In this document: one piece after another, positions 16,870-24,885 of the stretch
How the letters are laid out: the number at the start of each line of letters is the position of its first letter
Position numbering within the stretch: position 1 is the stretch's first letter
Assembly: GCF_003932715.1 (NCBI RefSeq)
Contig: NZ_CP020700.1
Coordinates: 4,362,501 to 4,426,500, forward strand
Length of the DNA stretch: 64,000 nucleotides
Direction of reading: 5' to 3'
Origin: Streptomyces tsukubensis
Lineage (GTDB): Bacteria; Actinomycetota; Actinomycetes; Streptomycetales; Streptomycetaceae
Position numbers and translations under genes: made by a program
Notes under the pieces: generated by a model
Told to the model about the DNA's origin: nothing
What the model saw: the letters and a program-made list of their open reading frames with translations, nothing else
Database searches by the model: none

Positions 16870-19377
16870 TCAGCCCCGGGCCCGGACGGACCGGGCGCCG
16901 GACGGCGGAACCCGGTGGAAGACCAGGTCGAAAGCGGGCCCCGGCGCCGTATCCGGTCCTCCGTCCGGCTCTCCGTCCGGCTGTCCGTCCGCAGGCTGCT
17001 TCCCCGCCGGCTGTCCTTCAGGCCGCCCGGACCGCTCCGGCTGCTCGGGCCGCTCCGGTCGGCCGGACCGCTCCGGCTGGGCCGGTTGTGAGGGGCCGCC
17101 GCCCGTGCGCCTGTCCTCCTCCGCGAGGAGATACGCCTGGGCCTCGCCGACATGGAAGTACATGCCGTGCAGCTTCAGCGTGCCGTCGGCGAGCCTTCGG
17201 GCCACCGTCTCGTACGACCGCAGATGCTCCAACTGCTGCACCACATTGGTCAGACAGAGCTGCTCCACCGCGTCCTTCGGCGGCCGCCCCGAGAGACGCG
17301 CCGTGGCGCCCCGGCCCGCGGCCATCCGCTCCAGGCTCGGCAGTCCGTGGCGGAGCCACCGCCGGAGCGGGGTCTGTTCACCGCCGGGCTCCAGCCCGAT
17401 CAGGGACTGCATCGCACCGCAGCCCGAATGCCCGCAGACCGTGATGGAGCCGACGCCGAGCACCTCGACGGCGTACTCGATGGCCGCGGCGACCGAATCG
17501 TCGCCGTTCTCCTCGCCGGGCAGGGGGACCAGATTCCCGATGTTCCGTACGGTGAAGAGGTCGCCGGGGCCGCTTGCCGTGATCATGCTGGTGACCAGGC
17601 GGGAGTCGGCGCAGGTGAGGAAGAGCTGGGAGGGGCGCTGTCCCTCGCGGGCCAGCCGTGCCAGCTCGTCACGGACCAGCGGAGCCGTATCGCGCTGGAA
17701 GGAGCCGAGGCCGTCGGCCAGTTCCCGGCCGGTCCGCCGGCCGGGGGAGCTGTGGCAGTGATGATTGCGCCAGGGGGTCCAGGGGCGGCAGCAGTTCTGG
17801 GACTCCGCAGCGGGCCCGCTGATCCTGCCGCCCGCCCGGCCGGTGAACTCCACCGTCCCGCCGTGGGCCACATGCGCCACCTGCCAGTCGTGCAGCGCTT
17901 CGTACGCCGCATGGTCCATAAAGGAGCCGTCCAGCTCGACCACGCAGTCCGTACCGCGGGGCACCAGGCCCAGTGCGCGGGTCAGCCGGGGCACCGCGAG
18001 GAACGTCAACTGGCCGCGCACCCGCACCCGGCGGACGCCGTCGTACTCCTCCTGGGAGATCCGGGTCCGGGTCAGCCGGTGCAGGGAGACGGCGACCGCG
18101 GCGGCGATCCCGATGGCCACGCCCTCCAGCACGCCCGTGGCGACGACGGAGAGCAGGGTCACCACGTAGACCAGCATTTCGCGGTTCCGCCGGACGGTCC
18201 GCAGATGGGTGATGCTCACCATCTGCACGCCGACGACCATCACCAGGGCGGCGAGCGCGGCCAGCGGAATGAGGTCGAGGAGCGGAACCAGCAGCAGGGC
18301 GGCGAGCACGATCCACAGTCCGTGCAGCATGGTGGAGTGGCGGCTGACGGCACCGGCCGAGACATTGGCGACCGTTCTGACGGCGACTCCGGCCACCGGC
18401 AGTCCGCCGAGGGCACCCGAGACGATGTTCGCCGCGCCCTGGCCCGCCAGCTCGCGGTCCAGATTCGAGCGGGGGATCCGGGACTGGGCGGCGCCCTCCG
18501 CGGTCTCTGCCCGCTTGGCCAGCAGTTTGTCGACGGCGACCGCCGACAGCAGGGACTGGACGCTGGTCACCAGGGTGATGGTTACGACGGCGGCGGCGAT
18601 TCCGAGCACCGGATCCTGCGGCAGCTGGGGGAGGGCATGGCTGCTCCAGGACGGCAGGTCGACGCGGGGCAGCCCGTCGAGCCGGGCGACGGCGGCGAGC
18701 GCGGTGGCCGCCGCGACCGCGGCGAGCGCGGCCGGAATCCGTCGTACGACTCGTCCGGTACGTCCGGGGAGCCGGGGCCAGGCCAGCAGTACGGCGACGG
18801 TGACGGCGCTGACCGTGACGGCGTCGGTGTGCAGCGCGGCCAACTGGCCCGGCAGGGCCAGGGCGTTGTCGAGAGCGGCCGAGCGCGGGGTGCCGCCGAG
18901 CACGATATGGAGCTGGGCCAGGGCGATCGTGGCCCCGATGCCCGCGATCATGCCGTGGACGATCGCGGGGCTGACCGCGAGGGCCGATCGCGCCACCCGC
19001 AGGGCGGCCAGACCGAGCTGGGCGAGTCCGGCGAGAACGGTGACGGCGCAGGTCGCACGCCACCCGTACTGCTGGATGAGATCGGCGGTGACGACGGTCA
19101 GCCCCGCCGCCGGGCCGCTGACCTGGAGGGGTGAGCCGCCGAACCGGCCGGCGACGATCCCGCCGACGGCCGCGGCGACCAGCCCCGCCTGGAGCGGGGC
19201 TCCGGTGGCGAGGGCGATGCCCAGGGAGAGCGGCAGCGCGATCAGAAAGACCGACACGGAGGCGGACAGATCGGCGCCGGCGATCCGGAAGCCGCCGGGG
19301 GGCGGGCTGTGGGGCAGGGGAGAGCCCTCGGGCGGCTCGGGTGGGGAGTCGGTGCGGGTGGGGACGCAGGCGGACAT
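16870..19377 (-). CDS. SulP anion transporter fused to beta-carbonic anhydrase
   Basis: 835 residues from ATG 19377, with GGAGGAGAC upstream. Residues about 30-420 are a SulP permease of 10-12 helices (ADLSASVSVFLIALPLSLGIALATG at its head). About 430-520 is a degenerate STAS-like domain. About 550-740 is a complete beta-carbonic anhydrase with zinc ligands Cys589 (CADSR), His650 and Cys653 (CGHSGCG) and the Asp591/Arg593 dyad. A Pro/Glu/Arg/Gly low-complexity tail closes the protein. Expected role: bicarbonate (or sulphate) uptake with immediate CO2/HCO3- interconversion on the cytosolic side. It is transcribed divergently from the deacetylase-like lipoprotein. Confidence 0.9.
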   Translation of the reverse strand: MSACVPTRTDSPPEPPEGSPLPHSPPPGGFRIAGADLSASVSVFLIALPLSLGIALATGAPLQAGLVAAAVGGIVAGRFGGSPLQVSGPAAGLTVVTADLIQQYGWRATCAVTVLAGLAQLGLAALRVARSALAVSPAIVHGMIAGIGATIALAQLHIVLGGTPRSAALDNALALPGQLAALHTDAVTVSAVTVAVLLAWPRLPGRTGRVVRRIPAALAAVAAATALAAVARLDGLPRVDLPSWSSHALPQLPQDPVLGIAAAVVTITLVTSVQSLLSAVAVDKLLAKRAETAEGAAQSRIPRSNLDRELAGQGAANIVSGALGGLPVAGVAVRTVANVSAGAVSRHSTMLHGLWIVLAALLLVPLLDLIPLAALAALVMVVGVQMVSITHLRTVRRNREMLVYVVTLLSVVATGVLEGVAIGIAAAVAVSLHRLTRTRISQEEYDGVRRVRVRGQLTFLAVPRLTRALGLVPRGTDCVVELDGSFMDHAAYEALHDWQVAHVAHGGTVEFTGRAGGRISGPAAESQNCCRPWTPWRNHHCHSSPGRRTGRELADGLGSFQRDTAPLVRDELARLAREGQRPSQLFLTCADSRLVTSMITASGPGDLFTVRNIGNLVPLPGEENGDDSVAAAIEYAVEVLGVGSITVCGHSGCGAMQSLIGLEPGGEQTPLRRWLRHGLPSLERMAAGRGATARLSGRPPKDAVEQLCLTNVVQQLEHLRSYETVARRLADGTLKLHGMYFHVGEAQAYLLAEEDRRTGGGPSQPAQPERSGRPERPEQPERSGRPEGQPAGKQPADGQPDGEPDGGPDTAPGPAFDLVFHRVPPSGARSVRARG

Positions 19378-19470
19378 GGTTCCCGTCTCCTCCGGGGCAG
19401 CGCGGTCGCGGAATGTGGGGGCGCGGCCGTGGGTCACGGCGTGCAGCGGCGGGATACGTGCAGAGACTCA

Positions 19471-19500
19471 ACTCTCAGTAAATTGATCGTAATGGAGAGT
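19471..19500. promoter_or_regulatory. AT-rich inverted repeat in divergent promoter region
   Basis: ACTCTC and GAGAGT are separated by an AT-rich 18-base spacer (AGTAAATTGATCGTAATG). It lies between the divergent transporter and lipoprotein genes. A tandem TTAATGCGG pair follows at 19558-19575. It looks like an operator or promoter element. Confidence 0.4.
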
Positions 19501-19671
19501 AAAGACCGAGGTTGGACAGTCCGGGCATATAGGTCAACGTTTCACTCCTTCCAGTGATTAATGCGGTTAATGCGGCCCGCCATCGGCGGCTCCCCCCTGC
19601 TGCGGTGCGACTTTGTCGAATCGGTAATACCGGTCGGAAAAACACAAAGTCATATGAAAGTGGGTGGACGG

Positions 19672-21030
19672 ATGAAGGCCGCCGTCGCACAGAGGGCCGC
19701 CGTCGGCGCGGTGGCCACGGCGCTGCTCGCGGGGCTGGCGGGCTGCTCCCTCCCGGGTGACCGGTCCGCGCAGGAGGGCGCGCCGGGTGCCAAGAAGGCA
19801 CCCCTGCCCAAGGCCGCGCCGCAGCTGATCGGGGACGGTTCGACCGCCTACACCGGGGCGCAGCCGAACCAGCTGAAGCCGCGGAAGCTGAAGGCGGGCC
19901 AGAAGCCGCCCCAGTTCGTCGTGTTCTCGTGGGACGGTGCGGGCGAGGACAGCCAGAAGCTCTTCTCCCACTTCCGTTCCGTCGCCCGGAAGTACGACAT
20001 GACGATGACGTACTTCCTCAGCGGGGTCTATCTGCTGCCCGAGGAGAAAGCTTCCCTCTATCTGCCGCCGCAGCACTCCGCCGGGCGCTCGGACATCGGC
20101 TTCAACGATGTCCAGGGCATCCGTGACACCGTGCGCGAGCTGCGCGCCGCCTGGCAGGAGGGCAATGAGGTGGGTACCCACTTCAACGGCCACTTCTGCG
20201 GGCCGGAAGGCGGCGACAGCTGGTCGGTCGAGGACTGGAAGAGTGAGATCAGCCAGGCCAAGTCCTTTGTGAAGAACTGGCGGACGAACTCCGGTCTGGC
20301 GGATGAGAAGCCGCTGCCGTTCGACTACGACAAGGAGCTGATCGGCGCCCGTACCCCCTGCCTGGAGGGCCGCAAGAACTTTGTGAAGGCCGCCGGTGAG
20401 CTGGGCTTCCGCTATGACACCAGCGGTATCAACGACCAGATCTGGCCGGAGAAGGAGGGCGGGGTCTGGGACCTCGGGCTCCAGATGGTCCCGTTCCCGG
20501 GCCGCGGCTTCGAGACGCTCTCCATGGACTACAACTTCATGGTCAACCAGTCCGGGACGGTCAAGGGCGACCCCGCGCAGCACGACTACTGGGGCCGCCA
20601 GATGCGGGACGGGCTGATCCAGGCCTTCGACCGCGCGTACGACGGGAACCGGGCGCCGCTGATCATCGGCAACCACTTCGAATCGTGGAACGGCGGGACG
20701 TACATGCGTGCCGTCGAGGACACCATCGCCACGGTCTGTGTGAAGAAGGACGTCAAGTGCGTCTCCTTCAGACAGCTCGTGGACTGGCTGGACGCGCAGG
20801 ATCCCAAGGTGCTCGCGAAGCTGCGGACACTGAAGGTAGGCGAGGCCCCGGCGGCGGGCTGGCCCGCCTTCCAGCGCGGGGTGCCGGCCGGTCCGGCGGG
20901 TGACCCCGCCGGGTCGGCGGCCGAGAAGCAGGACCGGGCGGTGCCGCCCGCCGGAGACGGGGCAGAGGAGGACGGTCCGGCGGCCGTCGCGGCCGCCGTC
21001 CCCGTGGTCAGGCCGGAAGCGGAGCGCTGA
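19672..21030 (+). CDS. Secreted lipoprotein, polysaccharide-deacetylase-like
   Basis: 452 residues from ATG 19672 (GGTGG before it; ATG 19654 is possible). The signal peptide ends in a lipobox LAGC with lipidated Cys25. The catalytic region shows a NodB-homology-like first motif (VVFSWDGAGED) and the metal-binding pair H-x3-H in GTHFNGHF; later SMDYNF and NHFESW fit the barrel. Such enzymes remove N-acetyl groups from cell-wall or exopolysaccharide sugars. The C-terminal 60 residues are Pro/Ala/Gly-rich. The 3' end overlaps the convergent ATPase gene by 23 bases. Confidence 0.75.
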   Translation: MKAAVAQRAAVGAVATALLAGLAGCSLPGDRSAQEGAPGAKKAPLPKAAPQLIGDGSTAYTGAQPNQLKPRKLKAGQKPPQFVVFSWDGAGEDSQKLFSHFRSVARKYDMTMTYFLSGVYLLPEEKASLYLPPQHSAGRSDIGFNDVQGIRDTVRELRAAWQEGNEVGTHFNGHFCGPEGGDSWSVEDWKSEISQAKSFVKNWRTNSGLADEKPLPFDYDKELIGARTPCLEGRKNFVKAAGELGFRYDTSGINDQIWPEKEGGVWDLGLQMVPFPGRGFETLSMDYNFMVNQSGTVKGDPAQHDYWGRQMRDGLIQAFDRAYDGNRAPLIIGNHFESWNGGTYMRAVEDTIATVCVKKDVKCVSFRQLVDWLDAQDPKVLAKLRTLKVGEAPAAGWPAFQRGVPAGPAGDPAGSAAEKQDRAVPPAGDGAEEDGPAAVAAAVPVVRPEAER

Positions 21031-22003
21031 TCCCGGCGGCGGTCTCGCCGAGAACGAAGGCGGGGTCGACCTGGGCCGCCAGGTCGGCACCCGTCTTCGC
21101 GTTGCCCCAGCTCTCGGCGTTCCGCAGATGGAAGTGGACCATCTGGCGGGTGTACCGCTCCCAGTCGCGCCGCTCGTAGGTGTCAGTGACGGCTGCCAGC
21201 AGGGTGCGCAGGGCGGCGCGGTTCGCCGGTTCCAGCAGGCCGTACGGCTTCGGGCGGCCCTTCTCCATCGTCCGCACCCAGTCCGAGTGGCCGACGGTGA
21301 CCAGCAGGTCGTCGCCGACCTCCTCGCGCAGGAAGTCGAGATCGTCCTCGCCCTGGACCTTGTTGCCGACGACCTTGAGCGCGACGCCGAAGTCCCGCGC
21401 GTACTCCTTGTACTGGCGGTAGACGGAGACGCCCTTGCGGGTCGGCTCTGCGACCAGGAACGTCATGTCGAAGCGGGTGAACATGCCGGAGGCGAAGGAG
21501 TCCGATCCGGCGGTCATATCGACCACGACGTACTCGTCGCGTCCGTCGACCAGATGGTTCAGGCACAGCTCCACCGCCCCGACCTTGGAGTGGTAGCACG
21601 CCACACCGAGGTCGGACTCCGTGAAGGGGCCGGTCGCCATCAGCCTGATCACGGCGCCGTCCAGCCGGACCGGGCGGGCGCAGGCGTCGTAGACCGGATT
21701 CTCCTCGTCGACGCGCAGCAGCCGGGAGCCCTCGCCCGGGGGCGTGGTTTTGATCATGGTTTCGGCGGAGGCGATCCGGGGGTTGGTGCCGCGCAGATAG
21801 TCCTTGATGAGGGGCAGTTGGGCGCCCATGGCGGGCAGCGCGGCGGCCTCGTCCTCGTCGAGACCGAGGGCCGCGCCCAGATGCTGGTTGATATCGGCGT
21901 CCACGGCGACGACCGGGGCCCCGTCCGCGGCCAGATGCCGGATGAACAGCGAGGACAGCGTGGTCTTCCCGCTGCCGCCCTTCCCCACGAAAGCGATCTT
22001 CAT
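21008..22003 (-). CDS. MinD/CooC-like ATPase
   Basis: 331 residues from ATG 22003 (a GTG two codons upstream at 22009 is the alternative). It begins MKIAFVGKGGSGKTTLSSLF, a full deviant Walker A with signature lysine, then VVAVDADINQHLG and VVVDMTAGSDSF, the switch motifs. The nearest recognised type is the CooC/NifH-like maturation ATPase group in the MinD superfamily. No metalloenzyme target is encoded nearby. It is transcribed alone and divergently from the Fic-like gene; partner unknown. Confidence 0.82.
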   Translation of the reverse strand: MKIAFVGKGGSGKTTLSSLFIRHLAADGAPVVAVDADINQHLGAALGLDEDEAAALPAMGAQLPLIKDYLRGTNPRIASAETMIKTTPPGEGSRLLRVDEENPVYDACARPVRLDGAVIRLMATGPFTESDLGVACYHSKVGAVELCLNHLVDGRDEYVVVDMTAGSDSFASGMFTRFDMTFLVAEPTRKGVSVYRQYKEYARDFGVALKVVGNKVQGEDDLDFLREEVGDDLLVTVGHSDWVRTMEKGRPKPYGLLEPANRAALRTLLAAVTDTYERRDWERYTRQMVHFHLRNAESWGNAKTGADLAAQVDPAFVLGETAAGISAPLPA

Positions 22004-22091
22004 GTTCACCTAGGGTAGTGCTGAGATTGCCCTGTGTTGTCAAGAGGGGTGAAGAAGACCACTCAAAAGGGGGACGTACGCCGGGGGCGCG

Positions 22092-22097
22092 TAGCCT
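22092..22097 (+). promoter_or_regulatory. -10 element TAGCCT, near-leaderless start
   Basis: TAGCCT ends seven bases before the ATG at 22105; no ribosome binding site fits in between. Confidence 0.45.
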
Positions 22098-22104
22098 CCA
22101 TGCC

Positions 22105-22944
22105 ATGAGGACGAACGCCGTGCCCGCCCCCTCCGCCGATCCGCTCGCCGCCCTGGGTGAACTGCCGGGAGTGCCCGAAGCCGTTGCCTCCGTACGGACG
22201 GCGGTCGACCGGGTCTACGGTCACCGGGTCATGCGGCGGCGCAGTACCGAGGTGACATCGGAGGCCGCGCTGCGCGGGGCCCGGGGGTCGGCGGCGCTGG
22301 CCGGTGCCGACTGGGCGCTGGAGGAGGTCCGCAGGCGTACGGACTTCGGTGCCGAGGACGAGGCGCATACGGTCGGGGCGGCGCTCAGGCTCTCCGCCGA
22401 GGCCGGTCAACTGCTCTCCGTCTGGCGCCAGTCGCCGCTGCGGGTCCTGGCCCGGCTGCATCTCGTCGCGGCCGGCGGGGCCCCGGCCGACGGCGCTGTG
22501 GGGCGGCCGCGGCTGGCCGGAGAGGCGGTCGACGAGCCACTGGTGACGGCTCCGCTGCCGGATGCCGCGGAGCTGAGCGGCCGGCTGGAGGGGCTGGCCG
22601 GGCTGATCGTGGCGGGCAGCGCCGCCCCGGCGCTGGTGAACGCCGCCGTGGTGCACGGCGAACTGCTGGCCCTGCGCCCCTTCTGCTCGTACAACGGGCT
22701 GGTGGCGCGGGCGGCGCAGCGGATCGTGCTGATCGGCAGCGGGCTGGACCCGAAGTCGATCTGCCCGGCCGAGGTCGGCCATGCGGAGCTGGGACGAGAG
22801 GCCTATACGACGGCCCTGGAGGGCTATCTGTCGGGTACGGCGGAGGGCATGGCCGCTTGGATTGCCCACTGCGGGCGGGCGGTGGAGCTGGGGGTGCGCG
22901 AGTCCACGGCGGTCTGCGAGGCGCTCCAGCGCGGCGCGGCCTGA
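22105..22944 (+). CDS. Fic-like protein with degenerate active site
   Basis: 279 all-helical residues. The helices AALVNAAVVHGELLALRPFCSYNGLVARAAQRIVL align with a Fic core, but the HPFxxGNGRxxR motif has become RPFCSYNGLVARAAQR. The catalytic histidine is Arg, while Pro, Phe, the NG turn and the last Arg remain. AMPylation by the normal mechanism is therefore not expected. An N-terminal helix with RSTEVTSEAALRGARGSAALAGADW resembles the antitoxin-like inhibitory segment of Fic proteins. Often annotated as oxidoreductase in Streptomyces without support. Neighbour: divergent ATPase gene. Confidence 0.6.
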   Translation: MRTNAVPAPSADPLAALGELPGVPEAVASVRTAVDRVYGHRVMRRRSTEVTSEAALRGARGSAALAGADWALEEVRRRTDFGAEDEAHTVGAALRLSAEAGQLLSVWRQSPLRVLARLHLVAAGGAPADGAVGRPRLAGEAVDEPLVTAPLPDAAELSGRLEGLAGLIVAGSAAPALVNAAVVHGELLALRPFCSYNGLVARAAQRIVLIGSGLDPKSICPAEVGHAELGREAYTTALEGYLSGTAEGMAAWIAHCGRAVELGVRESTAVCEALQRGAA

Positions 22945-23099
22945 GCCGGGGAGGCGAGGGTCCGCCCGGTCCGTATCCGGTCCGGGGTCGGGGTCCGGGT
23001 GTCCGGTCCGGCGGAAGGTCCGGAGCGGCGGGTGCCGGGCACGGGCTCCGGGGGTGGTGTTCCGTGGTGCCGGGCCGGGGTCCGGCACCGGACAGGGTT

Positions 23100-23127
23100 G
23101 CGGCGGTACCGGTTGCGGTACCGCCGC
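23100..23127 (+). terminator. Hairpin downstream of Fic-like gene
   Basis: A perfect 11-bp stem (GCGGCGGTACC/GGTACCGCCGC) with a 6-base loop, 155 bp after the stop. Confidence 0.55.
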
Positions 23128-23340
23128 TGGCACGTCCGCCGAGTTACCAAGCGTCCTCGATGATGCGCCCATCAGGCCGGGGACTTTGCCCTTCACCTGG
23201 TGCGGCTGGCCCGTATTCGACGGGTCGACGTCGCGTGGGTGCCCGGTTTTCATGCTCGGTCCGTGGGGCCTTCATGCGTGTACTAGGTGATCCTCTCGGA
23301 TGTCCTTGGTCTCGCGGGCCGTTGAATCCTTTGTACTCCT

Positions 23341-23369
23341 GCGGGCAGGGAAGCGGAACCCCTGCCCGC
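23341..23369 (+). terminator. Hairpin with T-rich tail
   Basis: A perfect 10-bp stem (GCGGGCAGGG/CCCTGCCCGC) is followed on the + strand by ACTTCTTTACTTTT. It is a good intrinsic terminator for a plus-strand transcript, although the nearest plus-strand gene ends about 400 bp upstream. On the minus strand the same stem lies just beyond the HAD gene. The 22945-23340 stretch holds no convincing protein gene. Confidence 0.55.
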
Positions 23370-23387
23370 ACTTCTTTACTTTTAGCT

Positions 23388-24428
23388 TCAAATACGGAGG
23401 AAACGGTCGTTGGAGCGGCCCGTGAGGCGACCGGTGGTGCGGCGGGTGGTGCCTGAGCCGCCGACCGAAGCCCCCACAGCCCCCACAGCCCCCACAGCCC
23501 CCGCGGCCCCGGCGGCTCCGGCTGTCGTACGGATGGCCTGGGTGACGACACGGGCCGGGCCGTTTCCCGAGGCGGCGCGGGCCGCTGCGGCACCGCTCCG
23601 GCGGCGCGCGGCGTACCAGACCAGTCCGGCGGTCGCTGCCGCCGCGCCCACCGCGGCCGCCGCCATCAGCGCGGGGCGCGGCGGCATCGAGAGGGCGGGC
23701 AGCCGCTGCTTCAGCCGGACCGGCCGGTTGAAGACCAGAACCGGCCAGTCCCGGGCGCCCGCTTCCCGGCGGAGTGCGCGGTCCGGATTAACCGCGTAAG
23801 GATGTCCGACGGACTCCAGCATCGGCACATCGGTGATGGAATCGCTGTATGCGTAGCAGCGGGAGAGGTCGTATCCCTCGGACTCGGCCAGTTCCCTGAT
23901 GGCTTCCGCTTTTGTCGGCCCGTAGGCGTAGTACTCCACTTCGCCGGTGAAACAGCCGTCGTCGCCGACAACCATGCGGGTGGCGACCACCCGGTCGGCG
24001 CCCAGCAGTTCGCCGATGGGCTCGACGACCTCGGCACCCGAGGTGGAGACGATGACGACGTCGCGGCCCGCGGTGTGGTGCTCCTCGATGAGGGAAGCGG
24101 CTTCGTCGTAGATGATCGGGTCGATCAGGTCGTGGAGCGTCTCGGCGACGATCTCCTTCACCTGTTGAACGTTCCAGCCCTTGCAGAGGGCCGAGAGATA
24201 CTTGCGCATCCCCTCCATCTGGTCGTGGTCGGCGCCGCCCGCGAGAAAAACGAACTGGGCATACGCGGTCCGCAGTACGGCCCGGCGGTTGATCAGGCCA
24301 CCGTGGTAGAAGGACTTGCTGAAGGTCAGCGTCGAAGACTTCGCAATGACCGTCTTGTCCAGGTCAAAGAACGCGGCTGTGCGGGGCAAGGAGTGGTTTT
24401 CCACGACCCGAGCATAGGTGGCCTCCAT
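23388..24428 (-). CDS. HAD-IB phosphatase, membrane-tethered
   Basis: 346 residues from ATG 24428. The N-terminal AAFFDLDKTVI carries catalytic Asp22 and Asp24, IVSTSGAE is motif II, and YAYSDSITDVPML is the Mg2+-binding motif, all in the SerB/HAD-IB arrangement. After residue 260 a single hydrophobic helix (ALMAAAAVGAAAATAGLVWYAARRR) and a Gly/Ala/Val repeat encoded by CCCACAG units suggest membrane attachment and a flexible tail. It probably dephosphorylates a small phosphomonoester. The same gene (Rv3661) flanks ssd and the 6C RNA in M. tuberculosis. Confidence 0.85.
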   Translation of the reverse strand: MEATYARVVENHSLPRTAAFFDLDKTVIAKSSTLTFSKSFYHGGLINRRAVLRTAYAQFVFLAGGADHDQMEGMRKYLSALCKGWNVQQVKEIVAETLHDLIDPIIYDEAASLIEEHHTAGRDVVIVSTSGAEVVEPIGELLGADRVVATRMVVGDDGCFTGEVEYYAYGPTKAEAIRELAESEGYDLSRCYAYSDSITDVPMLESVGHPYAVNPDRALRREAGARDWPVLVFNRPVRLKQRLPALSMPPRPALMAAAAVGAAAATAGLVWYAARRRSGAAAARAASGNGPARVVTQAIRTTAGAAGAAGAVGAVGAVGASVGGSGTTRRTTGRLTGRSNDRFLRI

Positions 24429-24510
24429 TCGGCGTACGCTCGGGCGTGTGGGTTTGCCTGAGAAGGCTCTCGGGTACACCATGGAAGTCACGGATCGTTC
24501 GCGACCGTGC

Positions 24511-24606
24511 TAACCCGGTCCGGCTCCTCCCCCCCCGAGCCGGCCGGAGAGGCGACCCCCGCTCTCCCCCCCGGCGGGGGTCGTCGCATGTCCGGACGGG
24601 TTTTCT
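24511..24606 (+). ncRNA. 6C: 6C RNA
   Basis: Two adjacent hairpins have poly-C loops. Stem CCGGCTC/GAGCCGG (24520-24543) encloses a loop with eight consecutive C. Stem GCGACCCCCGC with GCGGGGGTCGT (24552-24584) encloses a loop with seven C. A GTCCGGAC palindrome and TTTTCT follow. This is the defining structure of the actinobacterial 6C small RNA. The location between the HAD phosphatase and ssd genes is that of 6C/B11 in M. tuberculosis (between Rv3661 and Rv3660c). In mycobacteria the C-loops pair with G-rich mRNA leaders. Exact ends are estimated. Confidence 0.85.
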
Positions 24607-24740
24607 GTCCACTGCAAGATCCACCGGGCTCGACCTCCCCTTCGCGCGGCGCCGTGGGCCTGCCTCTCCGAACACTCTGCATCGTCACTGTGCGTGACGG
24701 AAGAGGTGCGCAGGGGGAACCACTGGTATGGGCGACCAAG

Positions 24741-24767
24741 TTATTCACAAGTGGTCGGTTGTCCACA
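24741..24767 (+). promoter_or_regulatory. Pair of DnaA boxes
   Basis: TTATTCACA (24741-24749) and TTGTCCACA (24759-24767) lie in the same orientation, 18 bp start to start. TTGTCCACA is the preferred Streptomyces DnaA box, and the first matches TTATNCACA exactly. A weaker AGATCCACA follows at 24779. They sit between the 6C RNA and ssd, far from any replication gene. Confidence 0.6.
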
Positions 24768-24885
24768 GTTTTTCGGCAAGATCCACACGATTTCCCGGTG
24801 CGCCGCACCGTGATTCCACCCGCGTAGTTCGCGGGCATCAGGAATCACCGATCCCGTTTCACCGCGGGATCGCGGCAAACAAGGG

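Noticed and set aside
24741..24767. Chromosomal origin
   Set aside because: Only two good DnaA boxes and no dnaA, dnaN or gidB neighbours; Streptomyces oriC has many boxes.
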